The notes beneath the pieces are model-generated. The model saw only the letters and a list, made by a program, of their open reading frames with translations. It did not search any database and was not told the DNA's origin. A stretch of 64,000 bases of DNA from Agarophyton chilense (Eukaryota > Rhodophyta > Florideophyceae > Gracilariales > Gracilariaceae). Positions 9,234-22,257 of this stretch are shown here, piece after piece (within the stretch, counting starts at the first letter, position 1; each line of letters opens with the position of its first letter). The position numbers and the translations under genes are program-made. The stretch spans positions 806,001-870,000 of the forward strand of contig JARGXX010000016.1 in assembly GCA_030374765.1 (NCBI GenBank), read 5' to 3'.

Positions 9234-10474
9234 TTCCGCCTTCGGGCAATTGTAGAGTCCATAGCTTGGCGACATTAGTAAACTTCTGATATTTGCATAA
9301 CTTCTTTTCTTCTTCCTTTTTAGGATCTTAACTTCTACTTCATCTTCTTCATTCCTTCTTAGGATCTTCTTCATCTTCGTCTTCATCTTCTTCCCTTCCT
9401 AGGGTCCAATCTTCTTCTTAATCTTCTTCTCCACTTCGTGGGTCTTCTTTTCCTTTTTCATCATAAACTGTCCCGATAACCGGTGCTGTGTTCCCCGGTT
9501 AATGGCGCTAGGCCGAGGGCCAGTAGACATTCCCTCTCAATACGTGTTCTTCGAGATACTCTCCTCAATTCCTCTTCAGAGGTCCAACATCTTCCTCACT
9601 TCGAGGTCCCATCCACACCAGTTCCCGTGGTGGCTTACCCGACTTGGGCACGATCCAGATTTGGAGGCAAGGTTACCCGAGCGCGTCGGTGATAGGATAA
9701 AACCTTAGACCACGGAAGGTGCTCAATGGGTTCCACTGTATCCTCATCAGGCAAGAATCCGTACCATCGGACTTGGTAGCGAACTTATCCCTCGGGGGTG
9801 TAGATGTGACGCACGATGCGATCGATAACGAATTCCTGCGGGTACACTTTTCCCTGTTCGGGCTTCTCTTCCATCTTGGAACGCTCTAGTTCCCTTGAGG
9901 GTGTCAACGTAGGGTCTAGACACACCCCGGTGGGTTCTTTTCCGTGTTGCGAGCGAGTCTCAGCACTTCGTCCAAACGGCGCCGAGTGGCCTGTGGGCTA
10001 CGTTGTAACTTCCGTCTACGGAGTCAAAACGGCCCAGTTTTGAATTCTTCTTAAAGCTGAGATCTTCCCGATAACAACGGTGTTCTTAGATTCCGTGACG
10101 GTTGAGAAACCGCGACGCGGTAGCGTCTCCAGTCTCAGGGGGGTAAGACTTCAACGTCAACCCGAGCTACGGGGACGAAGGTTGCTCTTGTGCAACGCGC
10201 CGTGCGACGGAGGCGGTTTGCGCGACGGTTGGTCGTCAGAGCCTTTTGATTGGCTCAGTGAGGCGTTTTGCGCGACGGTTGGTCGTCAGAGCCTTTTGAT
10301 TGGCTCGGTGCCATTCGACGTGTGCCACATAAATGCGCGGGCGCCGGTTGCCACTTTGCAAGCGGATGTGAGGTGGCTCTTCCGACACGCGCTAGCACTC
10401 TCCTGAGCTGTCCCCGACAGGTCTCACTCATTTCTTTCCCATTCCTGAGAGTTCCAGTGTCTCCATAGGAGTTC
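9234..10474 (-). other. Gypsy-1 noncoding stretch between integrase and antisense frame
   Basis: It holds a CTT/TCT-rich tract (about 9297-9460; AAG-rich on the element's sense strand), a tandem 50-bp duplication at 10211-10310, and about 30 bases near 10341-10368 that nearly repeat the end of the antisense frame near 9060-9090. No coding frame is recognised. Confidence 0.6.
10211..10310. repeat. Tandem 50-bp duplication inside Gypsy-1
   Basis: Two adjacent copies (10211-10260 and 10261-10310) differ at only a few bases. Confidence 0.85.
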
Positions 10475-13400
10475 CTATTCCCATTCCATAACGGAGAGCC
10501 AAATTTGGTCAACCTCGTCGTCGAGATCTTCCCCGTGCGGGTCCGCTGACACAGCTCGTTCCCGAGAAAGCGGGATTTGAGTGTGCGACACCTCAGTGTC
10601 TCGTCCGCGGCAGCTGGTGATCGTCGGCTCTGTAGGCGTTCCGGGTGCGGAGTTCTCCACACGACTCTCCCTAGGCGGGTTTTCGTCATCTTTTCTGACG
10701 TCGTGCTCGGCTGGGTCGGCGGTGATGTCGCTACCCATACGCTGGGGTTGTGCCTTCTCTGTCGCTGGCTCGGTCGGGCTCGCCGTCTCACTGTGAGAAC
10801 TAGATTCCCTGTTAGGGCGACTGGCTGACGCCGAAACATCGTCCTGCGAAGGAACTAAGTCCTCCTCCCCCTCCTTAGGCGGAGAGCCAGGAGGCTTGAT
10901 TACCTCCAGTGGGGGAGTAACTCTGTAAGAGTTCGTTGGCTGGGCCCTTGAGGGAGCGGGCCCAGGTTCGGGAGCATCCGAAGTTTTCGGTAGGTCGGTT
11001 AAACCACGTTCCGGGTGCGGAAGTATATCGGGGCGGGTGTTCGAATCTCCGCCTGACGGGTTAACTTCCGTTGAATCATCCCCTGTGGAAGGCGTTGGTG
11101 CCGACACCACTTCCACATTTGGGTTGGGCGCTCGTGTGATGCGGTCCCTGGAGATCCGTTCGTGGCGGTTAGCGATATCCAATACCACCGTGTCCGGGTC
11201 TACAGAAACCACACGATAGGGTCCGTCCGCAATTGGCGAAAGCTTGTGCCTACGTTCCTTTTCAGGATTGTAGTATTCCTTTCGAAGGAAGACGAAGTCG
11301 TCGGGCTCCACCTGAGGTAGAGGTTTGCGAACCCGATTGTCAAAGTCCTTCTTGTAGACGCGTTGAGCTTTGTCCATTGCTTTCCGGGCTATCGGCACCA
11401 TCTTCGTAAGCCACTCCTTCCAGACTTCTCGGTACAATCCCGGTGACGGGTACGTCGACAGCGTCGGTTGAGCCTCGATTGCGACCGGCGGCGGTGTCCT
11501 CGACAGTACCAGTTCGAATGGGGATAACGATGTAACCCGATGTACCTGGGTGTTGTATGCATACGTGATAGCTTCTGTGTACAAGTCCCATTTTTTGGGG
11601 TGATCCGCAACATACGATCTCAAAGCGTTGAGTATCGTGCGGTTAAACCTCTCCACCTGGCCATTCCCCTGAGGGTGATACGTAGTAACAAATAAATTCC
11701 TTACATCAAGGATTCAACATACTTCCTGAAAGAACTTTGATGCGAATTGCCCTCCGTTGTCGGATAAAAACTGCACCGGCGGTCCATATACGAACACCCA
11801 ATGGGTCACGAATGCTTGCGCGACGGTAGCGGCGGTGATCCGCTTCAGCGGCACAGTTCTCGTTAGCTTAGAGAATCTGTCAGAAATGACAAGCAGATAC
11901 CGATGACCTCGGGGCGTCCTGATAAACTCCCCTAGGATGTCTATGGCCACGAATTCTAGTGGAGCCCGTGCCGGGAACAGCGTCAACTTCTTAGAGTGCT
12001 TCCGAAGTTTGACGTCATTCTTGGCGCAATTGGCGCAGGCCCGTCTGACGGCGTAACAATCGAATGCCATTGCCGGCCAATAAAAGTCCCTTCTCAACGT
12101 GAGGTACAGATTTCTTCCCCCGGGGTGGGCGCCAACCTTCACATAGTGAGTGAGGTGTAATACCCTCTGTTGTAGGGCGTGCGGCACCACTATCCTCGGG
12201 CGAGGTCCAACGGTCCTGATTAGGTAACCCTGATGGTCGTCCTCGAAAGGTAACTGAAATCCTCTGTTGAGGCGAGCCCGAATCCGTGTACAGAATGGGT
12301 CGAGCTGTTGCTCGCGTATCATCTCCTCTGGAGAGATAGGTATAAAAGAGCCGGTTGGCGAATCCAGACTCTCGTTGACGAGTATATCGTCACAAACATC
12401 ATCCGTCAGCGGTTGAGCTCCTCCCTTGAGGTCCAATACCATAAAGCATGGGATGTCATCGTCCTCGTAGGGTTCCGTTTCCGCTGTGGTTCCCAAGCGG
12501 GATAGTGCATCAGCCTGAGTGTTCAGCTTCGCTTTCTTGTACAGGATCTCAAAGTCGAATTCCGACAGTCGGAGACGCCAGCGCATAAGGCGGCCCGAGG
12601 GTTCGGAGATCTCCAGGAGCCAACGCAAGCATGCGTGGTCCGTATGGACTTTGAAACGAGTACCCATCAGATAGGGGCGAAGTGTAGCTAAGGCCCACAC
12701 AACGGCTAAACATTCTTTCTCGGAGACCGAGTAGTTCCTTTCATGGACATTCAAGGAACGTGACCAGTACCCAATAGGGTGACGTTCACCATCCTCAGAG
12801 GATTGGAACAGTGCACAACCAACTTGGTTTGCACTAGCATCGGTGTCCACTTCGTAAGGGAGCCCAGGATTGGGTAGAGCCAAGATTGGCGGTGATGTTA
12901 CGGCATTCACCAGTGCCGTGAAGGCAGACGCTTCCGCGTCGCCAAAAGGTTCCAGTTCAACTGGTTGTGCGTTCGTCAGGAGCCTGTTGAGGGGGGTGGC
13001 AATATCCGCAAAGTTCGGGACGAATCGGCGATACACGTTACACAGACCTAAGAAGGATCGCAACTCCGTTTGAGTTTTCGGGTGTTTTGCTTCCTTCAAG
13101 GATTTCACTCGTACTACATCGATTGAAAGCTGTCCGGGACGGATGATATGACCCAGATATTTAACCGAATCGGTGAAAAACTCGCACTTCTTGAGTTTCA
13201 AGGTGATTCCCGCGTCGCGGAGTATCTTCATTACGTCCCTGACGTGTTCGAGGTGGTCTTCCAGGTTGTTGGAGAAGACAACAATGTCGTCTAAATACAC
13301 TAGACACGTCCTCCACTTGAAGGGAGCCAACAGAATGTCTATCGCCCGTTGAAACGTTGCGGGGGCATTTGTCAACCCAAAAGGCATCCTCCGGAATCGG

Positions 13401-14965
13401 AAAAGTCCTTGATGACACACGAAAGCCGTTTTGTCTCGATCTTCCTCCCTAATAGGGACTTGCCAGTAGCCCGAATTGGCGTCGAGGGTAAAGAAAACAG
13501 TAGCGCTCCCAAGGGAGTCGATTTATTCGTCCATCTGAGGGATCGGGTACACATCCTTAATGGTTACCTCGTTCAGGCGTCTGTAATCGATGCAGAAACG
13601 CCACGATCCATCCGGTTTCGGAACTAACACCACTGCTGAGGCCCAAGCGGACTGGGCAGGTTCAATTACGCCCGCTTTAAGCATCTTCTCCACCTGAGAT
13701 TTCTCCTCTTCCCGAGCTTTCGGTCCAGCCCTGTAAGGGTGTTGGGCAATAGGCCGAGTGTTCGGTAACAAGTCGATGCGGTGTTCTGTAATCCCAATAG
13801 TTCCAAGGGAACCATCCCACATGGGGGTAAATTCACGAAGCATGTGCCTCAGCTTCTCCCGATGAGATGCGGGTACATGGTTGAGATGCCATTTCTCCAA
13901 TTCCTGAACAGGATCCGCCTGGTCTGCTCCTGTGATAGGGGCCGTAACCTCCTGAGGTTTAAAGCATTCAGCGTGTGGAGCTGCAGTCGTATGCTCACCT
14001 TCTTCCGCGATTTCGGCAGTGTCCTCCCCCTCCTTAGGGTCCGCCACACCAAGGACCTCTGCGATAGAGATCTTTGTAGGTACGACCGCATGCGGGTGTG
14101 GAAGAACAGAACCCAGGATCTGGTGTTTGACCAAATGCTGCGTTGTCTTTCCAAAGTTGGCTACCAAAACCTTGAAAGGTTTATCCGGTTCCACGGAGAC
14201 AACCCCATTCGCAAGGGCGAGTTGACGCCGCGTATACAGAGACGGGTTCGGTTGTACCACATGCACACCAATTTGCTTGGTAACAACTGTGACCCAAACC
14301 TGGGTTTCTGGCGGGATAGCCACTGACTTCGCAACCTTTACCCGTGTAGACACCGGGTCCTTCTTCACAGATTCTTGCGCGACAGGGAGAGGAACGCGTG
14401 TTCGCGCTGCTCCCTGTAAAGGTTTACGAACGATTGGGATCGTAGACCCGTCTTCGAGTTCCACAGTTCTATTCCGAGGACGGCTGGCTTCCACGAAGCG
14501 GTCGCAAAAGTCACAACCCAGTATGACTGGTGCTGCAAGTGACTTGCATACAATAAACTCTAGCTGAACGAGATAGGAGCCTAACCTCACCATGAGGGAA
14601 ATTGTACCCAGTGTCCGTAGCGGGTGGTTGTTCGCATCGGCGATATCCAAACGTGGACCGGTACGAACTTGAACCCGGAGCAGCGGGGGTAACAATTCAA
14701 CATGAATTAAGATAGGAGCGGCTCCTGTATCCAGGACAGATATTTGACGAACCATAAACTGGTTGGACAGGCCGAAGTCGGCGAATACTTTATAATTCCG
14801 CTTGGCCATTACCATAACTCGATCCGGAATACGGAGATTACGGGACCGTATCCACGGGCCGCGGAGGACACTAAAGTATCCCGAGTTAACGTCGGTGTCA
14901 GCCGTTCTCCTTGAAAGGATAGTCACAGCTGGGGAGCGAAGCTGGAGCGCCTCGGGCGTCTTCAA
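10475..14965 (-). pseudogene. Gypsy-1 pol (protease, RT, RNase H, integrase), broken
   Basis: Reading from the right: an aspartic protease (LDTGA motif near 14.73 kb) and the start of reverse transcriptase (SWRFCIDYRRLNEVT near 13.6 kb). Then follow the RT palm (MPFGLTNAPATFQR and YLDDIVVFS near 13.3 kb) and RNase H (DTDAS and HTDHACLRWL, 12.6-12.9 kb). Integrase has its HHCC zinc region near 12.1 kb, a core with FVAIDILGEF and FLSDNGGQF (11.75-11.95 kb) and the ERFNRT block near 11.65 kb. A long Pro/Ser/Asp-rich tail follows. The order is that of Ty3/gypsy. A few breaks interrupt it. Confidence 0.9.
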
Positions 14966-15009
14966 CTCCGGCTTAGAAGACGCCCCTCCCGCAGGGGAGA
15001 CTCCTAAGT

Positions 15010-17040
15010 TTAGTTTTTCGAAGCGGACCCCACCGAATTCGATGCAGCTGCCTCGAAGGGGACCGGTTGTTCCCCGTTCGCGGGTACAAGTTCTGTATCC
15101 CTGTCAGCAAGGTGAGCTCGGAGTATCCTTTGTTCCTCATAGGACCTACTCGGGACTCGAGCTTTCTCCTCAGGGGTCAGAGCCTCGTACTGAGCGATAA
15201 TTCGTGAACCCTCCCGCAGGGGAAAAGTGCAGTCTGGTGCTTTGTGACCACGGAGGTAACACAAATAGCAAATCAGCTCTCCCGGGTTCGGTTGTGGACG
15301 TGAATCCACGCGACGTGGTGCTGTTTCCCTCCATCCAGGGCGAGAGAACCGAGCAGCGGTATTCGCAAAAGGTAGTGATGCGGCTGGCACCCTCCGTCCG
15401 TGGGTATAGAGCGCAGGGTCTTCATTCGTAGTCGGAGCGGATGTCGACGGCAAGTCAGACGTACCCATAGATTCGGGGTTACTTCCCATGAATTGAATGT
15501 TATCATTGACCGCCACAGGGGCAGGGCCTCCTGCGAGTGACAAAGACGAGTTACCTCCATCGGCGAGGAGTGCACGTGTCGGCCGACTCTTTCGGTTCTG
15601 CCGGGCACGGAGAGTATCCCCCTCCGCCTGGGCGTACTGAACCAATTCCAAGTAGGTCAGCTTGCGCTTCTCTTCCCGATGTCGGGCAACCAATGCACTT
15701 ATCGAGGGGTCCAAACCATCCACAAACATGGAACATCTCTCGTAGGCGGGGAATGCATTCCCGCATCGGTGAAACGCTTTATTCAAGCGAGTTGAATACA
15801 CCGTTTCGGTTTCCATCGGCTTCTGCCCCGTTTCCCTTAATGCAAGGATTGCTTCCTGAATCGCATTTCCAGTATCGTATGACCTCAAGAGGTACTGCAC
15901 CGCTTCGGGCCAGCACGTGACTCCCCCTTCCGAGGCTCGGGATGATTCACGGACGGAGCTGAACTGGTCTTCAGCCATCCCCTTCAAGAAATAGGGTAAT
16001 GCAAGATACGCTTGCGCTTCACTCATACCGAGGATGTCAGCCTCCTGGACGAACCTCGCAAGGAAATCGAGCACCAGAATTGGGTCTGTTCCTGTGAACT
16101 CCCTCTTCTGTAGGGTGATGCTCAGCCTTTTGATGTAGTCCTTGACCTTACCCGTTTTGCGGGGTGTTCGATCTCCCGAAGGGTTATCCAACCGGTAATA
16201 GCAGTACGATAGCAGCTTCCGATAGAGAGGATTCGTCGGCTTCAGCTCCCTTAATCCAAGGTGTTTCGTACCCTTCTTCCGGGTACGGATTGCCCCTTGA
16301 GAGGTGTAAATAGCCTTCGACCGAGTCGCCCGGGATGACCGGCGTTCATCTTCACTATCCGAAGATTCGGAGGACGAACTCGATGACGAGCGATTGGGAT
16401 CGGAATCCGATAAATCCTCTTGGAGGTGAACCCTCTTCTTGGACTTGCGGCGGTCCCGTTTAGCGGAGCGGTGTTCTTCGTCTTCCGAAAAGTCGGGTTT
16501 ATCCTTCGAGGCTTCTATGTCTCCGTCCATACGGATAATGGCCTCGAGGGTGTCCAGCCGAGCTCGGAAGCGTTCCGCTTGCACGCGGTGTTCCTCCACG
16601 AGGCTCCGGTACTCCTGGATAAAGACCCCAGGGGTACCAAAGCTTTCCGAAAGGGAGTTCACATCCCTCCTCAGGGTATGAAGGTCATCGGCGACTCCCC
16701 GCACCTGGGCGTCCTCCACCTTGAGGCGGAGGGTAGTAACCTCCTGAAGGAGCTCGACGTGAGCCGCGTTGGCGATATCGATTCGAGTCTCCAGGCGCTG
16801 TAATTCAGGGTCGGCCCGACTTCGGGGTGCTGCTGAGGGGGTCTCCACCACTGGAGCTGGGCCCACAGCCACGACCTTTCGAGGACCTGAAACCACTGAG
16901 GGTGCTCTCCGAGTGTCCGGATCGATACCGGAATCGTTCCGACCTTCGGGAATTGAGCTCCTCGACCTAGGCGGGGCCGGGGGCACTGAATCCGCTTGAC
17001 GGTTCGATCCAGTCCTGGAACCACGGGTAATCGGCGACAT
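15010..17040 (-). CDS. gag: Gypsy-1 gag, looks whole
   Basis: 676 residues from an ATG at 17040. The N-terminal 100 residues are Ser/Pro/Arg-rich. A coiled-coil region and an acidic/Ser patch (DEDERRSS-type) follow, then the capsid-like gag core (about 280-500), and a CX2CX4HX4C zinc knuckle near the C-terminus (CYLCYLRGHKAPDC). It lies just downstream of the primer-binding site and in a different frame from pol. The function is formation of the retrotransposon particle. Confidence 0.88.
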   Translation of the reverse strand: MSPITRGSRTGSNRQADSVPPAPPRSRSSIPEGRNDSGIDPDTRRAPSVVSGPRKVVAVGPAPVVETPSAAPRSRADPELQRLETRIDIANAAHVELLQEVTTLRLKVEDAQVRGVADDLHTLRRDVNSLSESFGTPGVFIQEYRSLVEEHRVQAERFRARLDTLEAIIRMDGDIEASKDKPDFSEDEEHRSAKRDRRKSKKRVHLQEDLSDSDPNRSSSSSSSESSDSEDERRSSRATRSKAIYTSQGAIRTRKKGTKHLGLRELKPTNPLYRKLLSYCYYRLDNPSGDRTPRKTGKVKDYIKRLSITLQKREFTGTDPILVLDFLARFVQEADILGMSEAQAYLALPYFLKGMAEDQFSSVRESSRASEGGVTCWPEAVQYLLRSYDTGNAIQEAILALRETGQKPMETETVYSTRLNKAFHRCGNAFPAYERCSMFVDGLDPSISALVARHREEKRKLTYLELVQYAQAEGDTLRARQNRKSRPTRALLADGGNSSLSLAGGPAPVAVNDNIQFMGSNPESMGTSDLPSTSAPTTNEDPALYTHGRRVPAASLPFANTAARFSRPGWRETAPRRVDSRPQPNPGELICYLCYLRGHKAPDCTFPLREGSRIIAQYEALTPEEKARVPSRSYEEQRILRAHLADRDTELVPANGEQPVPFEAAASNSVGSASKN

Positions 17041-17247
17041 GCTGCAGACACGATACCGACGATTCGGGGTAACGATGAAATTCGATCACGATATTCCCGG
17101 AGAACGGATGACGTAACACAAAACAAAAATAAAAACGAATTCCACCCTTTCCAAAGGGGACCACTACAACAAATCTTCACGACGGTGCTTCCTCTTCCAA
17201 GAGATATTCCAACACGTGGATGACCAACCCAAAAGTCCGAGAACGGA

Positions 17248-17265
17248 TTCTAAGTCGGGAGACCA
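17248..17265 (-). promoter_or_regulatory. Gypsy-1 primer-binding site
   Basis: Two bases inside the 5' LTR the minus strand reads TGGTCTCCCGACTTAGAA. It begins with the TGG that pairs with a tRNA CCA end. The same 18 bases occur at 31150-31167 in Gypsy-2. Confidence 0.8.
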
Positions 17266-17267
17266 CT

Positions 17268-18180
17268 TGTGGAGCAAAACCCGGCGACGGGAAGTGCTCT
17301 CAAGGTGTTCGAAGCCTTGCTCCCTGGGGGAGGCAGACTCAGAGACAGAGCCCTCCGTTCCACCCGTAGTGTGGGGTGTAACTCCCACGGGGGATTCCGG
17401 CAGTACCGACGGAGGTGAGGGGTAGAAACTGTTGGATCGGGAATGGGTATGGGTATCCCAAAGAATGGGGGAAAATCCGGCGAAGAGGAAAAACGGGGTG
17501 AGGGTCGGGCACTAACAGGCACCGGACCCGAGAACCAGAAAAGGGGCGAAACAACAAAAGAAACCCAATACAGGGGCGAAAACCTGTCCTCGAAAGGAAA
17601 CACAAAAAGCACGCAACAAGTAAGCAGAACCCCCACGGGGTATCGTGCACGCAGGTCGTCTGCGCGGTCCCAAGGGGGTGGTTGCACGGAACCCAAACGT
17701 GGGCACTCTCCAAGTGGAGTCGTGTCCCTACGCAGGCGTTGCTAACCAGAGCCCGTTCCGGGTTGTAAGGCCGAAACGATGGCGACGAAGAACCTCTAAA
17801 GGTATCGAAGACCAACCTTGGTTACCATTCACTCTGAGCTTCGGACTGTCAGATCTGATCTCCCTAAGTAGGGCCCACTAACTAAACCCTACAGTAGTGC
17901 ACACCTGCTCAGGGCCATACACGTGGAGATCCAACTGTCAGGGCCCAAAAGTCCAACGTTCTAACAAATATCCGAAAATCGGTGCCAAAATTAAGCCACG
18001 TGTATCACGGGGCCAATCCAACCATGGGCCATCCGAATTTTCCCTTAAAGGCGAACTCTAACCAGAAAACAGTGCCACCTCAGCACACCTTAGAGGGGAT
18101 CATAATCAACCCTCGAAGGGTTCAATCCTCATTCTATGAGTTGCATCTTCAAGTATCCCCTAACTGGGCGTTGCTCTACA
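17268..18180 (-). repeat. Gypsy-1 5' LTR (913 bp)
   Basis: Near-identical partner of 6381-7295; followed at 18181 by the AGCAA target duplication. Confidence 0.95.
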
Positions 18181-21100
18181 AGCAAGTACCAGAAGGACAA
18201 TCTTCAGTCCAAGATGAACCATCGTCAACGATTATCAACCTCCTTATTCAATGACAAGGATGACTTCAACAAACATATCACGAAAATGGAAAAGAAATTC
18301 CTCGAGCTGGCATGAATGAACGATGGTATCCCCGACACGGAAAAGACTGCTGTGCTCCTACGATCTCTGCCCGACTCACTCATGGCCATCACTCTCTCGG
18401 CAGATGCGAAAAGCATGTCTTCTGATCAAGTAGTGGCGCTCGTGAAGTCGGAGCTAGATCTCCGGCGAACAAGGGATCAAATTCAAACCCCTGTAACCTT
18501 TCCAAAAAACACTGAACAGTCTAAGCCCCGGCTTGGGGCACGAAAGGCTCTTCAACACAGGAACTTCAGAAAGAAGTTAGGAGTCAAATGATGGTCTTGC
18601 GGCAAGATTGGCCAAATCCGCAGAGATTGCCGATCGCGTCCTTCGAACAACAACTCAAATAACACAAACCGTGGTCCTTCGTTCACACGAAACGATAAAA
18701 ACATTAGGAACTCGTGGAATAACTGGAACAATCGAAGCCCTGGTAGGAACAACTACCAGAACAACAACACCCCTAATAGACGTGTAGGATTCTTTGTTCG
18801 CACCAAATCCCGTTTCAGGGCTTCCGACTACGACAGGGAGATGCATACTTGGCTGGACTCAGGTGCGAACTCGGTCTTTGTATTCGACAAAAATTTCTTC
18901 TCGGACTACCAGGAGAAGAGGACTGAATTGGTCGAGACATCTGACGGCCTATCTCCTATCGTCGGAGCCGGGACAATCAAACTCCCCATTGGTGACGGTT
19001 TGTTGCTTCATGCAAAGCACACACCAAATTTCACAGACAACCTCGTCTCACTCCACGAACTTACAAAGTTGGTGAAGATCGACTTCGAACAAACGGACTC
19101 CTTTGATGGTGTGAAGATCTGGGACAAGGATCATAAGACATGTCTCTACGAGTTTCGATCCAACGATGGTTTATATCCCTTACCTAATCCGGTGAGAGGC
19201 GTAATCTCACTGCAGCTCGCGCCTCTTTCAAGGACGACGCCAAGCTTTGGCATGAAAAGCTTGGACATCCCGGACAAAACCGAATGATCGCGGCATCCCA
19301 CTCCACCTATGGCATTCCCCACTTCACCAAGGAGGACACCGAGACGATAGACTGTACTTCTTGCAAGGAAGCCGCAACAAGTCGGGCTCCAGTGTACGAG
19401 AAGCAGTCTGTTACTCCGAAACCTCTCGAACTGACTCACATTGACATCTCTGGTCCGATCAGTACCGTGTCATCTAATGGATCATCGTACTTACGGGCCA
19501 TTCTCGACGACAAAACGAGACAGTCAACTGTGTACTTCTTCTCCAACAAGTCACAGAACTTCTCATGCATCAAGCGCTACAACGCACTAGCCGAAAACGA
19601 GCTCATCAACTGCCGCATGTATCGTATTCGATTGGATCGAGCGGGTGAAAACAGCTCCAACGAACTTATCACGTTTTGTGAAGACAGCGGTATACTCCTG
19701 GAGTACTCTCCGCCTTACGTACATCAATCGAATGGCGCAGCTGAGAAACTCATCCAGGATCTCTGGAAAACAGCCAAAACCTTGCAATTCGCTTCGGAAC
19801 TCCCTGAACTTCTTTGGGAGGAAGCAATTGACCACGCAAACTGGATACGGAACCGTCTCCCCTATGCAAGAGTTAACATATACACTCCACACTCGCTTTG
19901 GTTTGGTAAACAACCGAACTTGGAGCATCTCCTACCCTTTGGACAGCAAGGTCACACCTACATATATCGGTCCGACACTGCTCCGCACAAGAAGTTTCTA
20001 CCACGCGCTGTGCTTGGACACTTTGTGGGAATAGAGAGTCCGAGAACCCTATTGCGCATTTATGTGCCACAGTGGGATAAAATCATCAACACCCGCCTGG
20101 CAGATTTTCGGACATCCACACCGGATCGATTACCTTTTCTACCTGACTTAATCGATTTCACTTCTCGCAACCGCCAAGAATCTGAACTCGAAGGGGACGA
20201 TGAGGGTGAAGATCACTTGGAAACTTCTCTCATACATTGTATGGCCGCAAAATCAAGGTCTACTACCGGTACGGGCATCCCAAAATCGTTCGAGGAAGCC
20301 TGGGAGGTCAAGGAATGGGCAAGAAGCCATCGATCGAGAATTTGAAGCCTTGATCGATCGTGGCACATGAGAATGTGTAGACCGAACCCTGGATATGAAG
20401 CCCATACCACACTTGTGGACATTCATTCGCAAGGATACAGCTGACAGCTGACATGCAACAGCAGCTTCACGAAGCTAGCTGTGTCGTTCGAGAAGACAAG
20501 CAACTCCCTTTCCTCGACTACAATCCAGATGAAATCTACGCACCAGTAGCCCGTCATACAACTATTCGCCTACTCATTGCAAAAGCTGCTGCAAAGGACT
20601 TGCTCCTGGAAACAATGGAAATTAGCAACGCATACCTTTACGGTGATATGGGCAAGCCATTGATTATCAAACAACCTACTAACTCCAGTGGACCATCGTA
20701 TCAACCCGGAAAGGTCTGCTTACTCCTTAAGTCAATGTACGGGTCGGTACAAGCAAGTAAGATCTGGGGATCTCTTTTTCATGATGTTCTTCTCCAGATG
20801 GGTTTCAAGAATTCGAAGAGCGATCACAGACTTTACCTCTACAAGTCGGACGATGGATCCTTTCTAAACTTGGTCGTTGTGGTTGACGACATCATGTTTG
20901 GTTCGTCCTCAAAGTCTCTTATGGCTGACTTCAAGGAACAAATGATGTCAACGTTCAAAGTGAATTGCCTTGGTCCTGCGAAAATCTTCATTGGTTGGAG
21001 TATTACTCCTTCAAGGGATGGAATATTTCCAGATCAATCCAAGTACATCGAATGAATCGCTACGGAACACGGACTGCGACACAAGAAGTCGGTCCGTACT

Positions 21101-21856
21101 CCACTACCTACAACGTATGAATTGAGAAATTGGTACGAGGATAAACCCTTACTTGGACGAAGGGAGCACGACGTATACCGTTCTCTCGTCGGATAAACCA
21201 TGTACATAGCGGTATGCACCCGTCCTGACATATCCTACGCCGCTTCACATCTAGAATGGCAAGTGCATGAGCCCACTCAACGTCACTTGATGCTTTTGAA
21301 GCGAATGGTTAAGTATGTATTGGGAACGAAACATTATCGACTTTCATTTCCGTCGATGAGCAAGGAGCCCTTGGAAGCCTTTTGCCACTCCGATTGGGCT
21401 GGGTGCAAAGAGAATAGAAGGTCAACGACAGGGTATCTGGTACAGGTGAACAACGCTCCGATTATGTGGAGTTCAAAGAGACACAGTATCGTTGCACTTT
21501 CGTCTGGAGAGGCTGAATATATCGCTCTTTCGCAGAGTGCACGGAACATTGTGTGGCTTCACAGAGTGTTCTGAGAGCTTTTTCATAATGAGAACTTAAG
21601 CTCGGAACCAGAACTGTATCCGGTGAAGATGCACACTGATAGCTCAGCCGCGGGATCCATGGTGAAGAACGACAAGCTCACGGATAGGAATAAGCACATC
21701 TCTATTCGGTTCCACCATGTGAAGGATCTCGTGGATTCTGGAGTTGTTGAACTCATTCAGGTAGAATCTTCTCAGCAACCTGCAGACCTGTTGACTAAGC
21801 CATTGTCGTACCAAGACTTACAAAAGCTTCTTCCTTTGTTTGGAATCTTGATGTAG
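18181..21856 (+). pseudogene. Copia-C gag end and pol, broken
   Basis: After Gypsy-1 the copia coding part resumes. The rest of gag and a zinc-knuckle region lie at about 18.2-18.65 kb. An aspartic protease (LDSGANS near 18.86 kb) and the gag-pre-integrase region follow. The integrase core (THIDISGPIS near 19.44 kb and a downstream HQSNGAAEKLIQ block near 19.73 kb) comes next. Reverse transcriptase is at about 20.45-21.05 kb and RNase H at 21.2-21.85 kb (CHSDWAGCKENRR, ALSSGEAEYIALS, HTDSSAAG, ADLLTKPL). The ADLLTKPL box near the end is typical of copia RNase H. Several breaks are present; the element is not functional. Confidence 0.9.
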
Positions 21857-22257
21857 TGCTTAGATCACTAACCTCAACTGACTTGTCTCATTCTTACTGT
21901 GTTTTCTTTTCCTTTGTGTTTCTGATATGTGTTTTGTGAATTCCTATCCTATTTTGTTACAAATTCATATGCTTTGGTACTATACGTGAGGCTATAGCTT
22001 TTCCTTGTGTGAAGTTCTTTCTCCTACATGGTTTTAACTTCCGTCGAAGGTTTTTAACGGTAGCAAACGTCTTTATATTTCTCTAGTTCTAGGTCGCTGT
22101 TACGTTTATTGAGATTAGCTATCTTTCGTGTCGAAGATGCTCATGTTGTTGAAAACAAATTCCTGTGTGCACGGGTGATGAGCTAGAGTAAGCAATATAC
22201 TTTCTTGGAGGTGATGCAAAGAGAGTTGATAACATCAACGATCTCTTCGAAGGATGG
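21857..22257 (+). other. Copia-C 3' noncoding region
   Basis: About 400 T-rich bases between the end of RNase H and the 3' LTR. A short purine-rich run (GAAGGATGG) directly before 22258 is the likely polypurine tract. No coding sequence is seen. Confidence 0.65.

Larger units (their letters stand above)
6381..18180 (-). mobile_element. Gypsy-1: young Ty3/gypsy LTR retrotransposon inserted in Copia-C gag
   Basis: LTRs at 6381-7295 and 17268-18180 (TGT...ACA) differ by about five substitutions and one 2-bp indel, so insertion was recent. The target duplication AGCAA is at 6376-6380 and 18181-18185. Read on the minus strand the order is 5' LTR, primer-binding site, gag, protease, reverse transcriptase, RNase H, integrase, about 1.2 kb of noncoding DNA, a long antisense open frame, polypurine tract and 3' LTR. 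RT and RNase H before integrase defines the gypsy class. Pol carries only a few breaks (about two or three); gag looks whole. No chromodomain was recognised. Confidence 0.95.
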
